A stretch of 64,000 nt of DNA from PWXP01 sp040772845 (GCA_040772845.1 JAXGXG010000001.1:3410001-3474000), one strand, 5' to 3'; shown: positions 7,808 through 16,754, counted from the stretch's first letter. Program-made: numbers and translations. The notes: generated from the letters alone by a model not told the origin.

Positions 7808-9081
7808 GGCAGCGGAATGTCCTTCAAGGTATATGGCAACGTGACATCGAGCAAAAGCGCAGGCGTCTTGTAGACAAACGAAAATGCGTCGATCGGACCG
7901 GCCACGTCGAACAGGTAGCTCAGACCGATCTCGTTTTCGGTCTGGCGGGTCGTCTCGAAGTGGTCGTAGTCGGTACGGGTTCCATCCTTGGCTAGCAGGA
8001 ACGCGGGGTTCTTGAATATCCAGCCGCGATGCGACTGGAGCGCCGGACCGGCATTGTCGAATCGGACGCGGACGGCAATCTCCCAGAATTCGCCACTACG
8101 GCGCACCTGCTCGAAAGTAACGGTTGCTCCGCCAATGCGCTGGGAGGCGCCGCGAGTGTCGGCCGGCGCATCGAACCGGAAGGTTGCCACCTTGCCGGGA
8201 AGTACGCCTCGCAACGACGCTTCGAAGAGGGCAATGCTGTCAACCTCTCGCGGCGGCGCCCGAAACGCATAGATCAAGTCTGCGGCAATCCGCTCGCCTT
8301 CGACCGGAATCTCCGGCGTAGCCTTGGGGGCGTCGAGGACGAGCGCCTCTCCCGAACTCGTCTGCGCCCGAACCGCCGACATCGGCTGTTCAAAAAGAAC
8401 GGGCCGAACTCGCGGTTCCCACGCGATTTCGTTGGTTATCTGCAATAGGGGAGCGGTCGTACTGCGGAGGTCTCGCTCGGTTCGAACCAGGATTGGCTCG
8501 ATGCGCAACGGACCAACGTATTGTGCCCGCGCCCGGCGCGACGCTTGCCCTTCCGGCCTCGCTACGATACAGATGGCCCGCTGCTCCCCATAAGGGTATA
8601 CGGTCAGCCCGGCCTGGTCCAGGACGGAATCGAGCGCCTCCCAGAACGGCGTATCCTGAAATTCGACCGCCAGCTCCGGGTCCACCACTTTGTGCCCGAA
8701 ACGGGCCCGTGCATCGAGGATTCGGTTTCCGGTTTGTTCCTGCAACGAGGCAAAAACTTGCGAAAGGGGCATGGCCCGGGCGTGGAGCGTCACGCGCGCC
8801 GGTTCGGCAATGGCCGCGGCGGCGGTGCGCTGGAGTTTCTGGCGTACGCGACCAAGCCGTTGCGCCACGTCGGGCGGAGTCCGATCGGTTATGGGTGGGA
8901 GCAGATCCAGAATGGGAGGGCCGAGTTCGAGCAGGGCCGCCTCGGCATCATCGCGTTCCGCCAGGCGCAGTGAATCGAGTTGACGGATGAGTTGACGCAC
9001 CTGGCGCGTCAAACCGGCTTCCTCCGCGCCGGCCTGGGCCATTGCGCACAGCGTCACTGCGGCAATGAACAAGCCACGCAT
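7804..9081 (-). CDS. Secreted protein with STN (secretin N-terminal)-like domain
   Basis: About 425 residues from the ATG at 9081, which has AAGGAT placed 5 bp upstream; other starts at 9102 and 9108 are possible. A signal peptide (MRGLFIAAVTLCAMAQAGA) is clear. Residues 20-70 carry a helical LGPPILDLLPP-type segment common in planctomycete secreted proteins. Next, VTLHARAMPLSQVFASLQEQ begins a stretch that resembles the STN fold of secretins and TonB receptors. The rest is beta-rich and unrecognised. It sits between a DksA-family gene and mutY, with coupled stops and starts. The function is unknown; the STN assignment is by pattern only. Confidence 0.75.
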   Translation of the reverse strand: MRGLFIAAVTLCAMAQAGAEEAGLTRQVRQLIRQLDSLRLAERDDAEAALLELGPPILDLLPPITDRTPPDVAQRLGRVRQKLQRTAAAAIAEPARVTLHARAMPLSQVFASLQEQTGNRILDARARFGHKVVDPELAVEFQDTPFWEALDSVLDQAGLTVYPYGEQRAICIVARPEGQASRRARAQYVGPLRIEPILVRTERDLRSTTAPLLQITNEIAWEPRVRPVLFEQPMSAVRAQTSSGEALVLDAPKATPEIPVEGERIAADLIYAFRAPPREVDSIALFEASLRGVLPGKVATFRFDAPADTRGASQRIGGATVTFEQVRRSGEFWEIAVRVRFDNAGPALQSHRGWIFKNPAFLLAKDGTRTDYDHFETTRQTENEIGLSYLFDVAGPIDAFSFVYKTPALLLDVTLPYTLKDIPLP

Positions 9082-9104
9082 TGCATATCCTTGACGCGCC
9101 ATGG

Positions 9105-9548
9105 TCACGCGATCTCGAAATCGCCATAGGGCACTGACATGTTGTCATCGCCGGTATCGAGAATACGGCTATAATCGGCCATGGTCTGCCCGTCGGCCTC
9201 CATGCGTTCCAGTTCTCGCTGGGCCTCGACACGAACGGTTGTGTAGGGCAACGCCTGGAGACGCGCAAGCGGGATCGGCTTCCCCGTAATCTCGCAAATG
9301 CCGTAGGTCCCTTCCTCCATACGTTCGAGGGCCTTTTCGATCTGCGCCAGCTCGCGACTCTCCAACTCGGCCAACTGGGCATTCATTTCGTCGTAGGCGG
9401 AATCGAGGGCGAAGTCCACCTCGTCACTACTCGCGGCCCGATTGAGGGCCTCCAACTCGCTCAATTCACCGGCAAGGGCTTTGCGAAGCGCGTGACGTCG
9501 TTTGAGCAGAGTCTCTCGGAGTTTCTCAAGAGTTTGAGTCCGATTCAT
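9105..9548 (-). CDS. TraR/DksA-family protein without the zinc-finger cysteines
   Basis: 147 residues from the ATG at 9548. The start was chosen because GGGGAGG sits 5 bp upstream; an ATG at 9551 is closer to it. An N-terminal coiled coil with acidic residues is followed by GTYGICEITGKPIPLARLQA, which aligns with the DksA zinc finger. Only the first of the four expected cysteines is present: the second is T, and the last two fall in TVRVEAQ. Members with this loss are known, and they may still bind RNA polymerase through its secondary channel. The target here is unknown. It is the first gene of a probable three-gene unit with the secreted STN-like protein and mutY. Confidence 0.85.
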   Translation of the reverse strand: MNRTQTLEKLRETLLKRRHALRKALAGELSELEALNRAASSDEVDFALDSAYDEMNAQLAELESRELAQIEKALERMEEGTYGICEITGKPIPLARLQALPYTTVRVEAQRELERMEADGQTMADYSRILDTGDDNMSVPYGDFEIA

Positions 9549-10053
9549 CATTGCCTCCCCTTCTGCCAGCTCGCCGGAGCCGAGCAATATCGACTCGGCC
9601 CCTTCTCTCAATGGCGTACTCGGCGTTTTCTGTTATCGGCCAACTGGCCGAACTGACGTTCCTTGCTCCCACTTCAAGTTGCCGCAGGCCGCAGAACCTT
9701 GTTCGAGACGGCCCGGAATATTATTGCCCTGCCGGCCCAAAGGACAAGCGCAGCGCGCCGTTCTTGGACCGTCCGGTAGAGCGAGCCAACATGCCATGTT
9801 ACGCAGCCAGGTCAGAATTGTTCGCCCAATTCCAAGTTTAGCTTATCTTGCGGCCGATCCCGCGATTCCGGGCAAAAAAAGGGGCCCCAGGTCGAGAGCG
9901 GGGCAGTTGTTCGTAAGTGCCGCCCTGACCAGTAGTTACGTAGCCGACGTCCGGCTCCTTTCGGCCACCAAAGACATCTGGTAGTCTTACCGGTTCCCGG
10001 CGACCGGGACAGTTTGTTCTTCCGGTCGCCATTGCCGTCTTTCGGAGCCCCAG
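9549..10053. other. Divergent intergenic region, no gene seen
   Basis: 505 bp between the DksA-family gene (leftwards) and the RraA-like gene (rightwards). I found no coding pattern, tRNA-like fold or clear promoter. An A7 run followed by GGGGCCCC lies near 9874-9888. It presumably holds promoters in both directions. Confidence 0.4.
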
Positions 10054-10788
10054 ATGACGATGTCCATTTCCCAGGCGACCCTTAGCCGGCTCGCCCAGTT
10101 TGACACGCCGACCATTTGCAACGCCATCGAGCTATATGCCATTCGCCCACAAGATACGGGGTACATGGATCGGCGAATTCAGGCATGGTTCCCGCAGCTA
10201 CGGCCGATGGTGGGGTTTGCGGCCACGGCCACGTTCCGGGCGTCCTTCCGCCCGTTGCCCGGCAGCGGTGTGTACAACAAGATGGTCGAACAGATACGCA
10301 CGTTCGAGGCGTTGCCCGGCCCGGCCATCGTAACGATCCAAGACCTCGATGACCCGCCGATCGGCGCGGTGTTCGGCGAGGTCATGTGTTCGACCTATCG
10401 GGCGTATGGGGCGGCCGGATTGGTGAGTAATGGCGCAGGGCGCGACCTGCAGCAAGTGGCGGCCTTGGACTTTCCCGTCTTCAGCGGCGCCAAGATTTGC
10501 TCACACGGATTTCCTCAGCTTGTCGATGTCGGTGTGCCGGTACGGGTTGGCGGCCTAGTGGTTCAGCAAGGCGATCTGTTGCACGGTGACGCCAACGGTG
10601 TCACGGTCATTCCTCCGGAAATCGTCATGGAGTTGCCTGAGGTTGCCGCTGAGTTTGCCGCGGCGGAACAGATCATGCTGGACTATCTTCAAGGAGACGA
10701 GCCGAAAACGCTGGACGGTTTGGCCGCAGCACGGGCCGCCTATACGGCCGCCATGGACCGACTTCGCAAACGAGTGCGCGCTGCCTGA
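10054..10788 (+). CDS. RraA-family protein (aldolase / RNase-activity-regulator fold)
   Basis: 244 residues. The family signature is visible as GAAGLVSNGAGRDLQQV (the R-D pair used for substrate and metal binding in HMG/CHA aldolases) and GDLLHGDANGVTVIP near the end. The fold covers both RraA, which modulates RNase E, and 4-hydroxy-4-methyl-2-oxoglutarate aldolases. Distant planctomycete homologues sit mostly in carbohydrate or acid metabolism contexts. GGAG lies 8 bp before the ATG. The neighbours do not tell which activity it has, so the aldolase versus regulator choice stays open. Confidence 0.85.
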   Translation: MTMSISQATLSRLAQFDTPTICNAIELYAIRPQDTGYMDRRIQAWFPQLRPMVGFAATATFRASFRPLPGSGVYNKMVEQIRTFEALPGPAIVTIQDLDDPPIGAVFGEVMCSTYRAYGAAGLVSNGAGRDLQQVAALDFPVFSGAKICSHGFPQLVDVGVPVRVGGLVVQQGDLLHGDANGVTVIPPEIVMELPEVAAEFAAAEQIMLDYLQGDEPKTLDGLAAARAAYTAAMDRLRKRVRAA

Positions 10789-10840
10789 ACCGGTCTCAAC
10801 CGAACGTCAGGAATTCTCGCCGATCCCTCCGGCGTGACAC

Positions 10841-10987
10841 TTGACACTTTGGGAAACGGCGGCGCAACCGCATGTCCGGGTTGAGGTCCTGGCCGACCGG
10901 CGGTGGGAGACGTTCGATCCCGACAACGGGTATGCTCGCAAGCCACCGGCGCCAAAGGACCAGGTCCTCGATTGGCGCATGAAATAA
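10841..10987 (+). CDS. Possible 48-residue small protein or gene remnant
   Basis: From a TTG at 10841 the frame runs 48 codons to a TAA, ending VLDWRMK. The composition (RVEVLADRRWETFDPDNGYA) looks like real protein and not antisense noise, and a strong hairpin starts at the very next base. An in-frame TGA lies just 6 bp upstream of the TTG, and no Shine-Dalgarno sequence is clear. It may be the 3' fragment of a lost gene. I do not recognise it. Confidence 0.3.
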   Translation: MTLWETAAQPHVRVEVLADRRWETFDPDNGYARKPPAPKDQVLDWRMK

Positions 10988-11015
10988 GCCTGCCCGGAGG
11001 GAACTCCGGGCAGGC
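10988..11015. terminator. Strong bidirectional hairpin between the RraA region and the cysteine-repeat gene
   Basis: GCCTGCCCGGAG / GGAA loop / CTCCGGGCAGGC forms a perfect 12 bp stem with a GNRA-like tetraloop. It lies between converging transcription units and ends 35 bp from the stop of the cysteine-repeat gene. There is no long T-tract on either side. Confidence 0.65.
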
Positions 11016-11050
11016 TTGCGAAAGACGCTTCGTTGGCGTCACCTGATCAA

Positions 11051-11866
11051 CTAATACTGAGCGAGTGTCCGGCTGGCCGTGTGAAGCTGGCGGGGCCGAA
11101 TGATCGAGGCCGACGGATCTGCCTTCGGAGCGGGCGGCAACGGGGCAGCCTCTTCCGTGGTCGGGGCCGGGGTCGCGCTCTCAATGGCGCCACCGCAACC
11201 ACAACCGACAGCGGCCGGAGCACAGGCCATGGGGCCACAGCAGGACTTCTTCGGCTTTGCACAGCACTTGCAACCGAACAGGTTCTCGAGCAGGTCGAGG
11301 ACCGGGCGGCAACGCGGCTTGCAGCACTTGGGCTTGCAGCAGGGATCACAGCAGGCGGGCTCGCAAGCCGGATCGCAGGCAGCAGCGGCGGGCTCGCAGC
11401 ACGCAACGGCGGCGGGCTCACAGCACGCGACGGCGGCCGGTTCACAACAAGCGACGGCGGCAGGCTCGCAGCAAGCCGTGTTGCATGCGGGCTTGCATGC
11501 ACCACGCAGCTTGCACTTGCTGCAATCGCCACACAGGCGGCAACGAGCCAGATCTTCCAGCCCGTCGAACAGGTCACGCACCGGGCGGATGCACGGCTTG
11601 CAGCACTTGGGCTTGCCGCAAGGATCGCAGCAAGCCGGTTCGCATGCCTGGCATGCGGGTTCACATGCGACACAGGCGGGTTCACATGCAGGTTCACATG
11701 CGGGATCGCATGCAGCGACAGCGGCCGGTTCACACGCAGCGGGTTGGCAACAGCCGCAGCCACCGCGATTCAGCCCCAGCAGGTTGTCCAGAAGCTCGAA
11801 CCCGAACCCCTGCCCGCACAGAGCAACGCTCACCAGCAGCGCTCCAAAAACGACTTTACCTTTCAT
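11051..11866 (-). CDS. Secreted cysteine-rich CEPAC-repeat protein
   Basis: 271 residues with a signal peptide (MKGKVVFGALLVSVALC..FG) and about 48 cysteines in the mature part. Repeats of the type C-[DE]-P-A-C alternate with two copies of a larger module, CCDPC-x-KPKCCKP followed by RPV-x-DL (about residues 79-101 and 172-193). Between them are four 8-residue units CCEPAAVA (residues 132-163). The last 45 residues are proline/alanine-rich and cysteine-free. Similar proteins are common in planctomycetes, where cysteine-rich proteins have been linked to the cell wall. A disulfide-bonded or metal-binding envelope protein is likely but inferred. AGGAG precedes the ATG. It is transcribed alone. 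Confidence 0.85.
   Translation of the reverse strand: MKGKVVFGALLVSVALCGQGFGFELLDNLLGLNRGGCGCCQPAACEPAAVAACDPACEPACEPACVACEPACQACEPACCDPCGKPKCCKPCIRPVRDLFDGLEDLARCRLCGDCSKCKLRGACKPACNTACCEPAAVACCEPAAVACCEPAAVACCEPAAAACDPACEPACCDPCCKPKCCKPRCRPVLDLLENLFGCKCCAKPKKSCCGPMACAPAAVGCGCGGAIESATPAPTTEEAAPLPPAPKADPSASIIRPRQLHTASRTLAQY
11378..11473 (-). repeat. 24 bp coding tandem repeat (four units)
   Basis: Four consecutive 24 bp units encode CCEPAAVA (the last CCEPAAAA) inside the cysteine-repeat gene. The units differ at synonymous positions (cagcacgcaacg, cagcacgcgacg, caacaagcgacg), so the array is not brand-new. Confidence 0.85.
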
Positions 11867-12250
11867 TGAGCAACCACTCCTTTAGTTTCACTGCGGGACT
11901 TGCCGGCGGGAAAGGTGAGTCGGCAAGCGCAGTTCGCACGGTGTACTGCGTCAGGACCGTCGAGCCACTCCTTGACCCGATACTACCCGATCCGGTTCAC
12001 CTGACGCTCCCTAGCGCGGGCCTTGTGGCACGCAATGTCTCGCGAGGGTCAGAAGATGGTATCGGCTGCCTTATCGATCACCCTTGAGAGCACACAAGTC
12101 ATTTCCAGCAAAAGAGTTAGTTTCCCTATAACGCAAAGATTTCCGCTTCCGTAAGCCAGGAAAACTTTAGCGGTTATAGGGCGCCGCGGCGCCCGTCGCC
12201 CAGCAGCGGGAAGGGCAAAGCATGGCCTCGCAGAATCGGGCGACGCGGCC
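11867..12250. other. Intergenic region between bioB and the cysteine-repeat gene
   Basis: 384 bp, both flanking genes on the minus strand. It contains the end of the bioB transcript, a long imperfect palindrome (12124-12181) and the upstream region of the cysteine-repeat gene. I see no gene in it. Confidence 0.5.
12124..12181. repeat. 58 bp imperfect palindrome downstream of bioB
   Basis: The left arm CCCTATAACGC-AAAG-ATTTCC-GCTT (12124-12148), a CCGT tip (12149-12152) and the right arm AAGCCAGGAAAACTTTAGCGG..TTATAGGG (12153-12181) pair along their full length, with only small bulges. It lies 70 bp past the bioB stop. It could be a transcript-end structure or a tiny palindromic (MITE/REP-like) element. 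Its AT-rich composition differs from the flanking DNA. Confidence 0.8.
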
Positions 12251-13270
12251 CTACCTGGCCTCGACAATCTCGAACCCCAAGGCCGTGATCATGCGGTAAT
12301 CCTCTTCCGGAGCCTGACCTTTGCACGTCAGATAGTCGCCAACAAAGATAGAGCTGGCCGCGTACAACCCTAACGGCTGAAGGGGCCCGAGGTGTTCCTC
12401 TCGGCCTGCGGCAATCCGCAGTTCCGTCGGCGGGTTGCCCAACCGCATCAACGCCAGCACCTTCAGACAATAGCGAGGATTCAAAGTGCGCACACCTTTT
12501 AGGGGGGTGCCCGGAATCGGCAACAGGAAATTGATCGGTTGGGCATCCACGGCCAACTCGCCGAAGGCCAGCGCCAATTCCACCACATCGGCCGGCGTTT
12601 CGCCCATGCCCACAATCCCGCCCGAGCAAATCTCCATCCCGGCGGCGCGTACCGCCTGGAGCGTCTCGAGTCGCTGTTGATAGCTGTGCGTTGTGCAAAT
12701 GGTCGGATAGAATTGCCGACTCGTGTTCAGGTTATGATTGATGCGGTCCACACCGCAGTCCTTCAGGCGTTGGGCTTGTTCGGTCGTCAGGAAGCCGGGT
12801 GACAAGCATATCTTCAAGGGCCATTTGGCCTTGATGCGAGGCACCACCTGGGCAATCACCTCGAGGTCGTCCTCCAGCGGTCCACGGCCGGAAAGGACGG
12901 TACAGTAGGTCTTCGCATGCCGCTCAATCGCCATGCGTGCGCCGTCGAGCAGCGTGTCGGCATCGACCATGCTGTAGTGTGGAATGTCGGCCGACGATAC
13001 GCGAGACTGCGAGCAGTATCCGCAGTCTTCGCCGCACAATCCACTTCGCGCATTCATCAGGAAGTTCAGGTGCACCCGATTGCCGAAGAACTGCCGCCGC
13101 ACCAGATAGGCGGCGTCCAATAACGCGAGCAACTCCGTATCGGGCGAGGCAAGAATCGCCAATCCTTCCTCGCGGGTCAGATGATGTCCATCCAGAACGC
13201 GCCGAGCCAATTCGTGCCAGTGATGTGTTGCCAAGAAATCTTCCCCAAAAACAGCGACCGGTGGTCGCAT
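12251..13270 (-). CDS. bioB: Biotin synthase
   Basis: 339 residues from the ATG at 13270, matching the family length; the frame is open to 13351, giving a possible 27-residue extension with no family support. The radical-SAM motif CGEDCGYCSQS (C-x3-C-x2-C) binds the [4Fe-4S] cluster. SGRGPLEDDLE, HNLNTSRQFYP and GGIVGMGET are typical BioB blocks. The enzyme inserts sulfur into dethiobiotin, the last step of biotin synthesis. No other bio genes are nearby. It is divergent from the amidase gene. Confidence 0.95.
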   Translation of the reverse strand: MRPPVAVFGEDFLATHHWHELARRVLDGHHLTREEGLAILASPDTELLALLDAAYLVRRQFFGNRVHLNFLMNARSGLCGEDCGYCSQSRVSSADIPHYSMVDADTLLDGARMAIERHAKTYCTVLSGRGPLEDDLEVIAQVVPRIKAKWPLKICLSPGFLTTEQAQRLKDCGVDRINHNLNTSRQFYPTICTTHSYQQRLETLQAVRAAGMEICSGGIVGMGETPADVVELALAFGELAVDAQPINFLLPIPGTPLKGVRTLNPRYCLKVLALMRLGNPPTELRIAAGREEHLGPLQPLGLYAASSIFVGDYLTCKGQAPEEDYRMITALGFEIVEAR

Positions 13271-13451
13271 CCTTGCCCCACACACATTCCCTAGCCACAA
13301 CCGATGGCCGAGGCTGTCCGACAGAACGCCCAATGTACCGCAAGACGCCATGATCTACAACGAGGGGGCATGCCGGGAGCGAACCGTCCACGGTACAATT
13401 GTCCACAGTTGGCGTCCGTGATTCCCCCACAAAAGCAAGAAGTAGCGTCCT

Positions 13452-14795
13452 ATGTCCGATCCCGTCTCTCTTTATCAAGGTGCATTCGATATCCAGAAGG
13501 GCAGGCTCACACCCACCACATGGTCCGACGATTGCCTGGCGCGAATCGAGCGGGCCGATCCGCAGCTTCGGGCCTGGGCGACCGTCGACGGCGACGCCGC
13601 ACGGCAGACGGCCGAAGTACGAACCCGGGAGGCCGCACAAGGCATGTTTCACGGACTGCTGCACGGTGTTCCGCTTGGCATCAAGGATATCATCGACGTG
13701 GCCGGACTGCCCACCAAGGCAGGTTCGCCGCTGCGGGAAGAGCATGTCGCCGCTTCCGACGCACCCTTGGTCGCGCGGTTGCGCGATGCCGGCGCCATCA
13801 TCCTGGGAAAAACGGTGACCGTCGAGTTCGCCTGCTTCGATCCCTCCCCCACACGCAACCCGTGGAGCCCCGATTTGCGACATACGCCCGGCGGGTCGAG
13901 CAGTGGGTCGGCCGTCGCTGTTGCCGCAGGCATGTGCCCCGGAGCGATCGGTACGCAAACCGGTGGCTCGCTGGTCCGTCCGGCTGCCTATTGCGGCGTT
14001 GCCACCCTGAAACCGACGTTCGGCCAGCTATCGACCCAGGGCATCGTGCCGGTGAGCTACCATTTCGACCATCCGGGGCCCATGGCCCGATGTGTTCAAG
14101 ACCTTGCCCTTCTCTGGGAATACCTGCGCCCGGCGGACACGAATCGATCTTCCATGTCGGCACTTTCCCTACTGGAATGCGCCGCGATGCGCCCGCTCAG
14201 GCTCGGGTGGCTTGAGGGTTTCGTCGAATATGCCGATGCCATCATGCGTGAAGCGATGGAAGCGGCATTGGGCAAGCTGCGTGAGGCAGGCACGGAGATC
14301 GTTCCGGTCCGGTTTCCGGAATCGCTCAAGCAGATTCAAACGCGACATCGGCAAATCATGGCGGTCGAGGCGGCTGCGTATCATCGCGGGTCGTTCGCGA
14401 CCCATCGTGCTCAGTACGGGCCAATGATCACCTCGCTGCTCGATGACGGCCTGGGCATTTCGGGGGTGGACTACGCCAATGCACTCGCCTGGCAACGCCA
14501 ATTCATCCCTCGCATGGCCGAACTGCTGGCCGATTGCGATGCCCTGATTGCGCCCTCCACGGAGACCACGGCGCCGCCTACGCTGGAAACCACCGGCAGT
14601 AACCTGTTCCAGGCACCGTTCAGTTGCGCCGGCCTGCCGGTCGTGGGATTACCGTGCGCGTTGGCCGCTGACGCCATGCCTGCTGCGGTCCAGTTGGTCG
14701 GTCGCCATGGGGCCGAGGACAGGTTGTTGGCCGTTGCTGCCCGGTGTGAAGAACAATTCGGTTTCCGTGCCCAGAATCCGTGGTTTGCGGTATAA
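13452..14795 (+). CDS. Amidase-signature family hydrolase
   Basis: 447 residues. The Ser-cisSer-Lys triad is visible: the lysine in GVPLGIKDIIDV, the cis-serine in HTPGGSSSGSAVAVAAG, and the nucleophile serine in QTGGSLVRPAAYCGV. These enzymes hydrolyse amide bonds; the family includes GatA, allophanate hydrolase and many broad amidases. No gatB or gatC lies beside it and the C-terminus is not GatA-like, so a stand-alone amidase is more likely. It ends 53 bp before the PDZ gene on the same strand. Confidence 0.85.
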   Translation: MSDPVSLYQGAFDIQKGRLTPTTWSDDCLARIERADPQLRAWATVDGDAARQTAEVRTREAAQGMFHGLLHGVPLGIKDIIDVAGLPTKAGSPLREEHVAASDAPLVARLRDAGAIILGKTVTVEFACFDPSPTRNPWSPDLRHTPGGSSSGSAVAVAAGMCPGAIGTQTGGSLVRPAAYCGVATLKPTFGQLSTQGIVPVSYHFDHPGPMARCVQDLALLWEYLRPADTNRSSMSALSLLECAAMRPLRLGWLEGFVEYADAIMREAMEAALGKLREAGTEIVPVRFPESLKQIQTRHRQIMAVEAAAYHRGSFATHRAQYGPMITSLLDDGLGISGVDYANALAWQRQFIPRMAELLADCDALIAPSTETTAPPTLETTGSNLFQAPFSCAGLPVVGLPCALAADAMPAAVQLVGRHGAEDRLLAVAARCEEQFGFRAQNPWFAV

Positions 14796-14848
14796 TCGGG
14801 TAGAGGATGTCGCGCAGTATCTTATCCCCCTGTGCATGGAGTATGGAG

Positions 14849-15547
14849 ATGAATCGGTCGAGAGCATGGCTTCCTATGGTAATGGTCGTATTCCTCGCCG
14901 GAGGCTTGGGCTCAGAAGCCGCCGGCCAGTCGATCCTCAAACGCCTGGAGCAGGAGATTCGTCAGCATGTCGCCGGGGATTCTGCCGCGGCCCAGGCTGA
15001 CGCGTCGTCGGTGAAGCGGCCGCCCGGGTATTTGGGGGCCGTCGTCGACGACCGCGAAGACCGCGGACGCGGTGTCCGCGTACTCGATGTCCGCCCCGGC
15101 AGCCCCGCCGATCTGGCCGGCTTGAACCGCGGCGACCTGGTTACCGGCGTGGCAGGCGTTCGGGTCCGGCAAACCGAGGATTTGGCCGATATCATGGCCG
15201 TTTTTCCGGCAGGTAGTCGTGTGGCATTCGACGTAATGCGCGACGGCCGCACAGAAAAGCTCGATGTTGTTTTGGGGCAGCGAGAATCGCCGACCGACGT
15301 CCCCCTGCCCATTCCGGAGGCCGTGCCATTGCCGCTGCCGGAACCCGAGGCCGATCCCAATGTCTCCCCCGCCCCTGCGGCCGCCCCCCCCGCCCCAAGC
15401 GATGCTACGCAGGCCGAGGCTGTTCCTGCAAAACCGGTGAAAGATCTCACCGCCGAAGTCGAACTGCTGCGGACGCGCATTGCCGAGCTGGAGCGGCGTG
15501 TCGAGCAACTGGAGCAACGGTTCGCCGATACGCCCGAACAGCAGTAA
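14849..15547 (+). CDS. Secreted PDZ-domain protein with C-terminal coiled coil
   Basis: 232 residues from the ATG at 14849 (ATGGAG just upstream); a few codons further upstream are also possible. A signal peptide ends near GLGSEAAG. Residues about 55-140 form a PDZ domain (GYLGAVVDDRED, VRPGSPADLAGLNRGDLV, GRTEKLDVVLG). A proline/alanine linker follows, then a heptad coiled coil (LRTRIAELERRVEQLEQRF) to the end. No protease domain is attached, so it is likely an adaptor or scaffold in the envelope. It precedes a lipoprotein gene by 175 bp on the same strand. Confidence 0.8.
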   Translation: MNRSRAWLPMVMVVFLAGGLGSEAAGQSILKRLEQEIRQHVAGDSAAAQADASSVKRPPGYLGAVVDDREDRGRGVRVLDVRPGSPADLAGLNRGDLVTGVAGVRVRQTEDLADIMAVFPAGSRVAFDVMRDGRTEKLDVVLGQRESPTDVPLPIPEAVPLPLPEPEADPNVSPAPAAAPPAPSDATQAEAVPAKPVKDLTAEVELLRTRIAELERRVEQLEQRFADTPEQQ

Positions 15548-15722
15548 GGGCCCACCAGTCAATTCTGGGACTTCTGCCAGGATCGGGGATTCAAGCTGGA
15601 GAAGTGGCGGCGACTTTGCCGATAACGCTGGCACTACCGATTGTCGTCCTGGCGTGCGCAGCGAGCGATTGCGCAAAACAGGAAGAATAGGCCGGCTTTT
15701 CTCGGGCGAGGCCCACTTGACC

Positions 15723-16754
15723 ATGCTCCGATACGCATTCCCGTTGACCTTCTTGCTGATGGGCGGATGCCAGTTCTTGCCGGAGATTAGCCATCAGCCC
15801 ACCGTCTACAACCCCTTCCCACAACTCTCCAAGGTTGCCGTTGTTCCCTTCTTCAATATGACCGAGGAACCGACGCTTGACGGCGAGCAAGTGGCTGGCG
15901 CGTATTTCACAGAGCTGCAATCGGTGCCCGGGTTTGAGGTGGTTCCCGTGGCAACGGTTCAGGCAGTGGTTCAGCGATACAGACTGCAACTGGCCAGTGC
16001 TGAAGAAGTTCGGAAACTGGCACATATTCTAGACGTCGATGCGGTCGTGGTCGGCGCCATCACGGACTACAGTCCTTATTACCCGCCCCGACTGGGACTT
16101 CAGGTGCGGTGGTATACGGCCAATCCGTGTCTGCATTCCATTCCCCCCGGCTATGGACTGCCATGGGGAACCTCGGAAGAGCAGCAGATTCCCGCACCGT
16201 TGGTCTTCGAGGCCGAAATGGCACTCGCCAAGGCACAAATGGCGACTCAGACTCCGCAATATGAACCGGAAGGTGCGAACCCCCTCCCGAATGCAATACA
16301 GAATCCTCCCGAATCGCGACGGCAGGACTCGCCTGCAAAACAGCAATCGGAAGGCGGATTGCAACATTTGGCGCACGAGCAGGTGGTCAGCGAAGCCGAC
16401 AGGCCTGCCGGCGCAACAGGCACGGCAGCCAACTTGCCGCCGGATTGGCCCGATCCGCGCGGTTTCGTACCGCGGACGCCGCAGGCGGAACGTCCCACAT
16501 GCCAGTTGGCCAACGACGAACCGGTGCTTCAACACACGGCGGTGTACGTAGGGAACGATCCGCAGGTGACCGAGGCCCTGGCCAGTTATGTCTACTTCCA
16601 GAACGACCGCCGATTTGGGGGGTGGCAGGGTTATTTGCAGCGTAGCGACGACTACATCCGGTTCTGTTGCCATATGCATATTGCCGAGATGCTGACGGCG
16701 CGTGGTGGGGCTGGAGAAACGCGAGTGGTGTGGCGCTGGCCCGTGAACCGATAA
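15723..16754 (+). CDS. Lipoprotein with CsgG/LpoB-like N-terminal domain
   Basis: 343 residues with a lipobox (LLMGGC at residues 11-16). The stretch KVAVVPFFNMTEE, then VATVQAVVQRYRL and LDVDAVVVGAITDYSPY, matches the pattern of CsgG/LpoB/DUF799-type outer-membrane lipoproteins. A low-complexity proline/glutamine region (about 190-265) and a C-terminal segment containing FCCHMHIAEMLTARG follow. Upstream ATG codons in the frame would place the lipobox too far inside. It may function with the adjacent PDZ protein in the envelope; that is only an inference from position. Confidence 0.75.
   Translation: MLRYAFPLTFLLMGGCQFLPEISHQPTVYNPFPQLSKVAVVPFFNMTEEPTLDGEQVAGAYFTELQSVPGFEVVPVATVQAVVQRYRLQLASAEEVRKLAHILDVDAVVVGAITDYSPYYPPRLGLQVRWYTANPCLHSIPPGYGLPWGTSEEQQIPAPLVFEAEMALAKAQMATQTPQYEPEGANPLPNAIQNPPESRRQDSPAKQQSEGGLQHLAHEQVVSEADRPAGATGTAANLPPDWPDPRGFVPRTPQAERPTCQLANDEPVLQHTAVYVGNDPQVTEALASYVYFQNDRRFGGWQGYLQRSDDYIRFCCHMHIAEMLTARGGAGETRVVWRWPVNR

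Noticed and set aside
9549..10053. Possible tRNA or small RNA in the long spacer
   Set aside because: I could not fold a cloverleaf or find a promoter-terminator pair.
11100..12087. Two plus-strand frames with HA/GSQ repeats
   Set aside because: They are the mirror of the cysteine-repeat gene; only the minus strand has a signal peptide and ribosome site.
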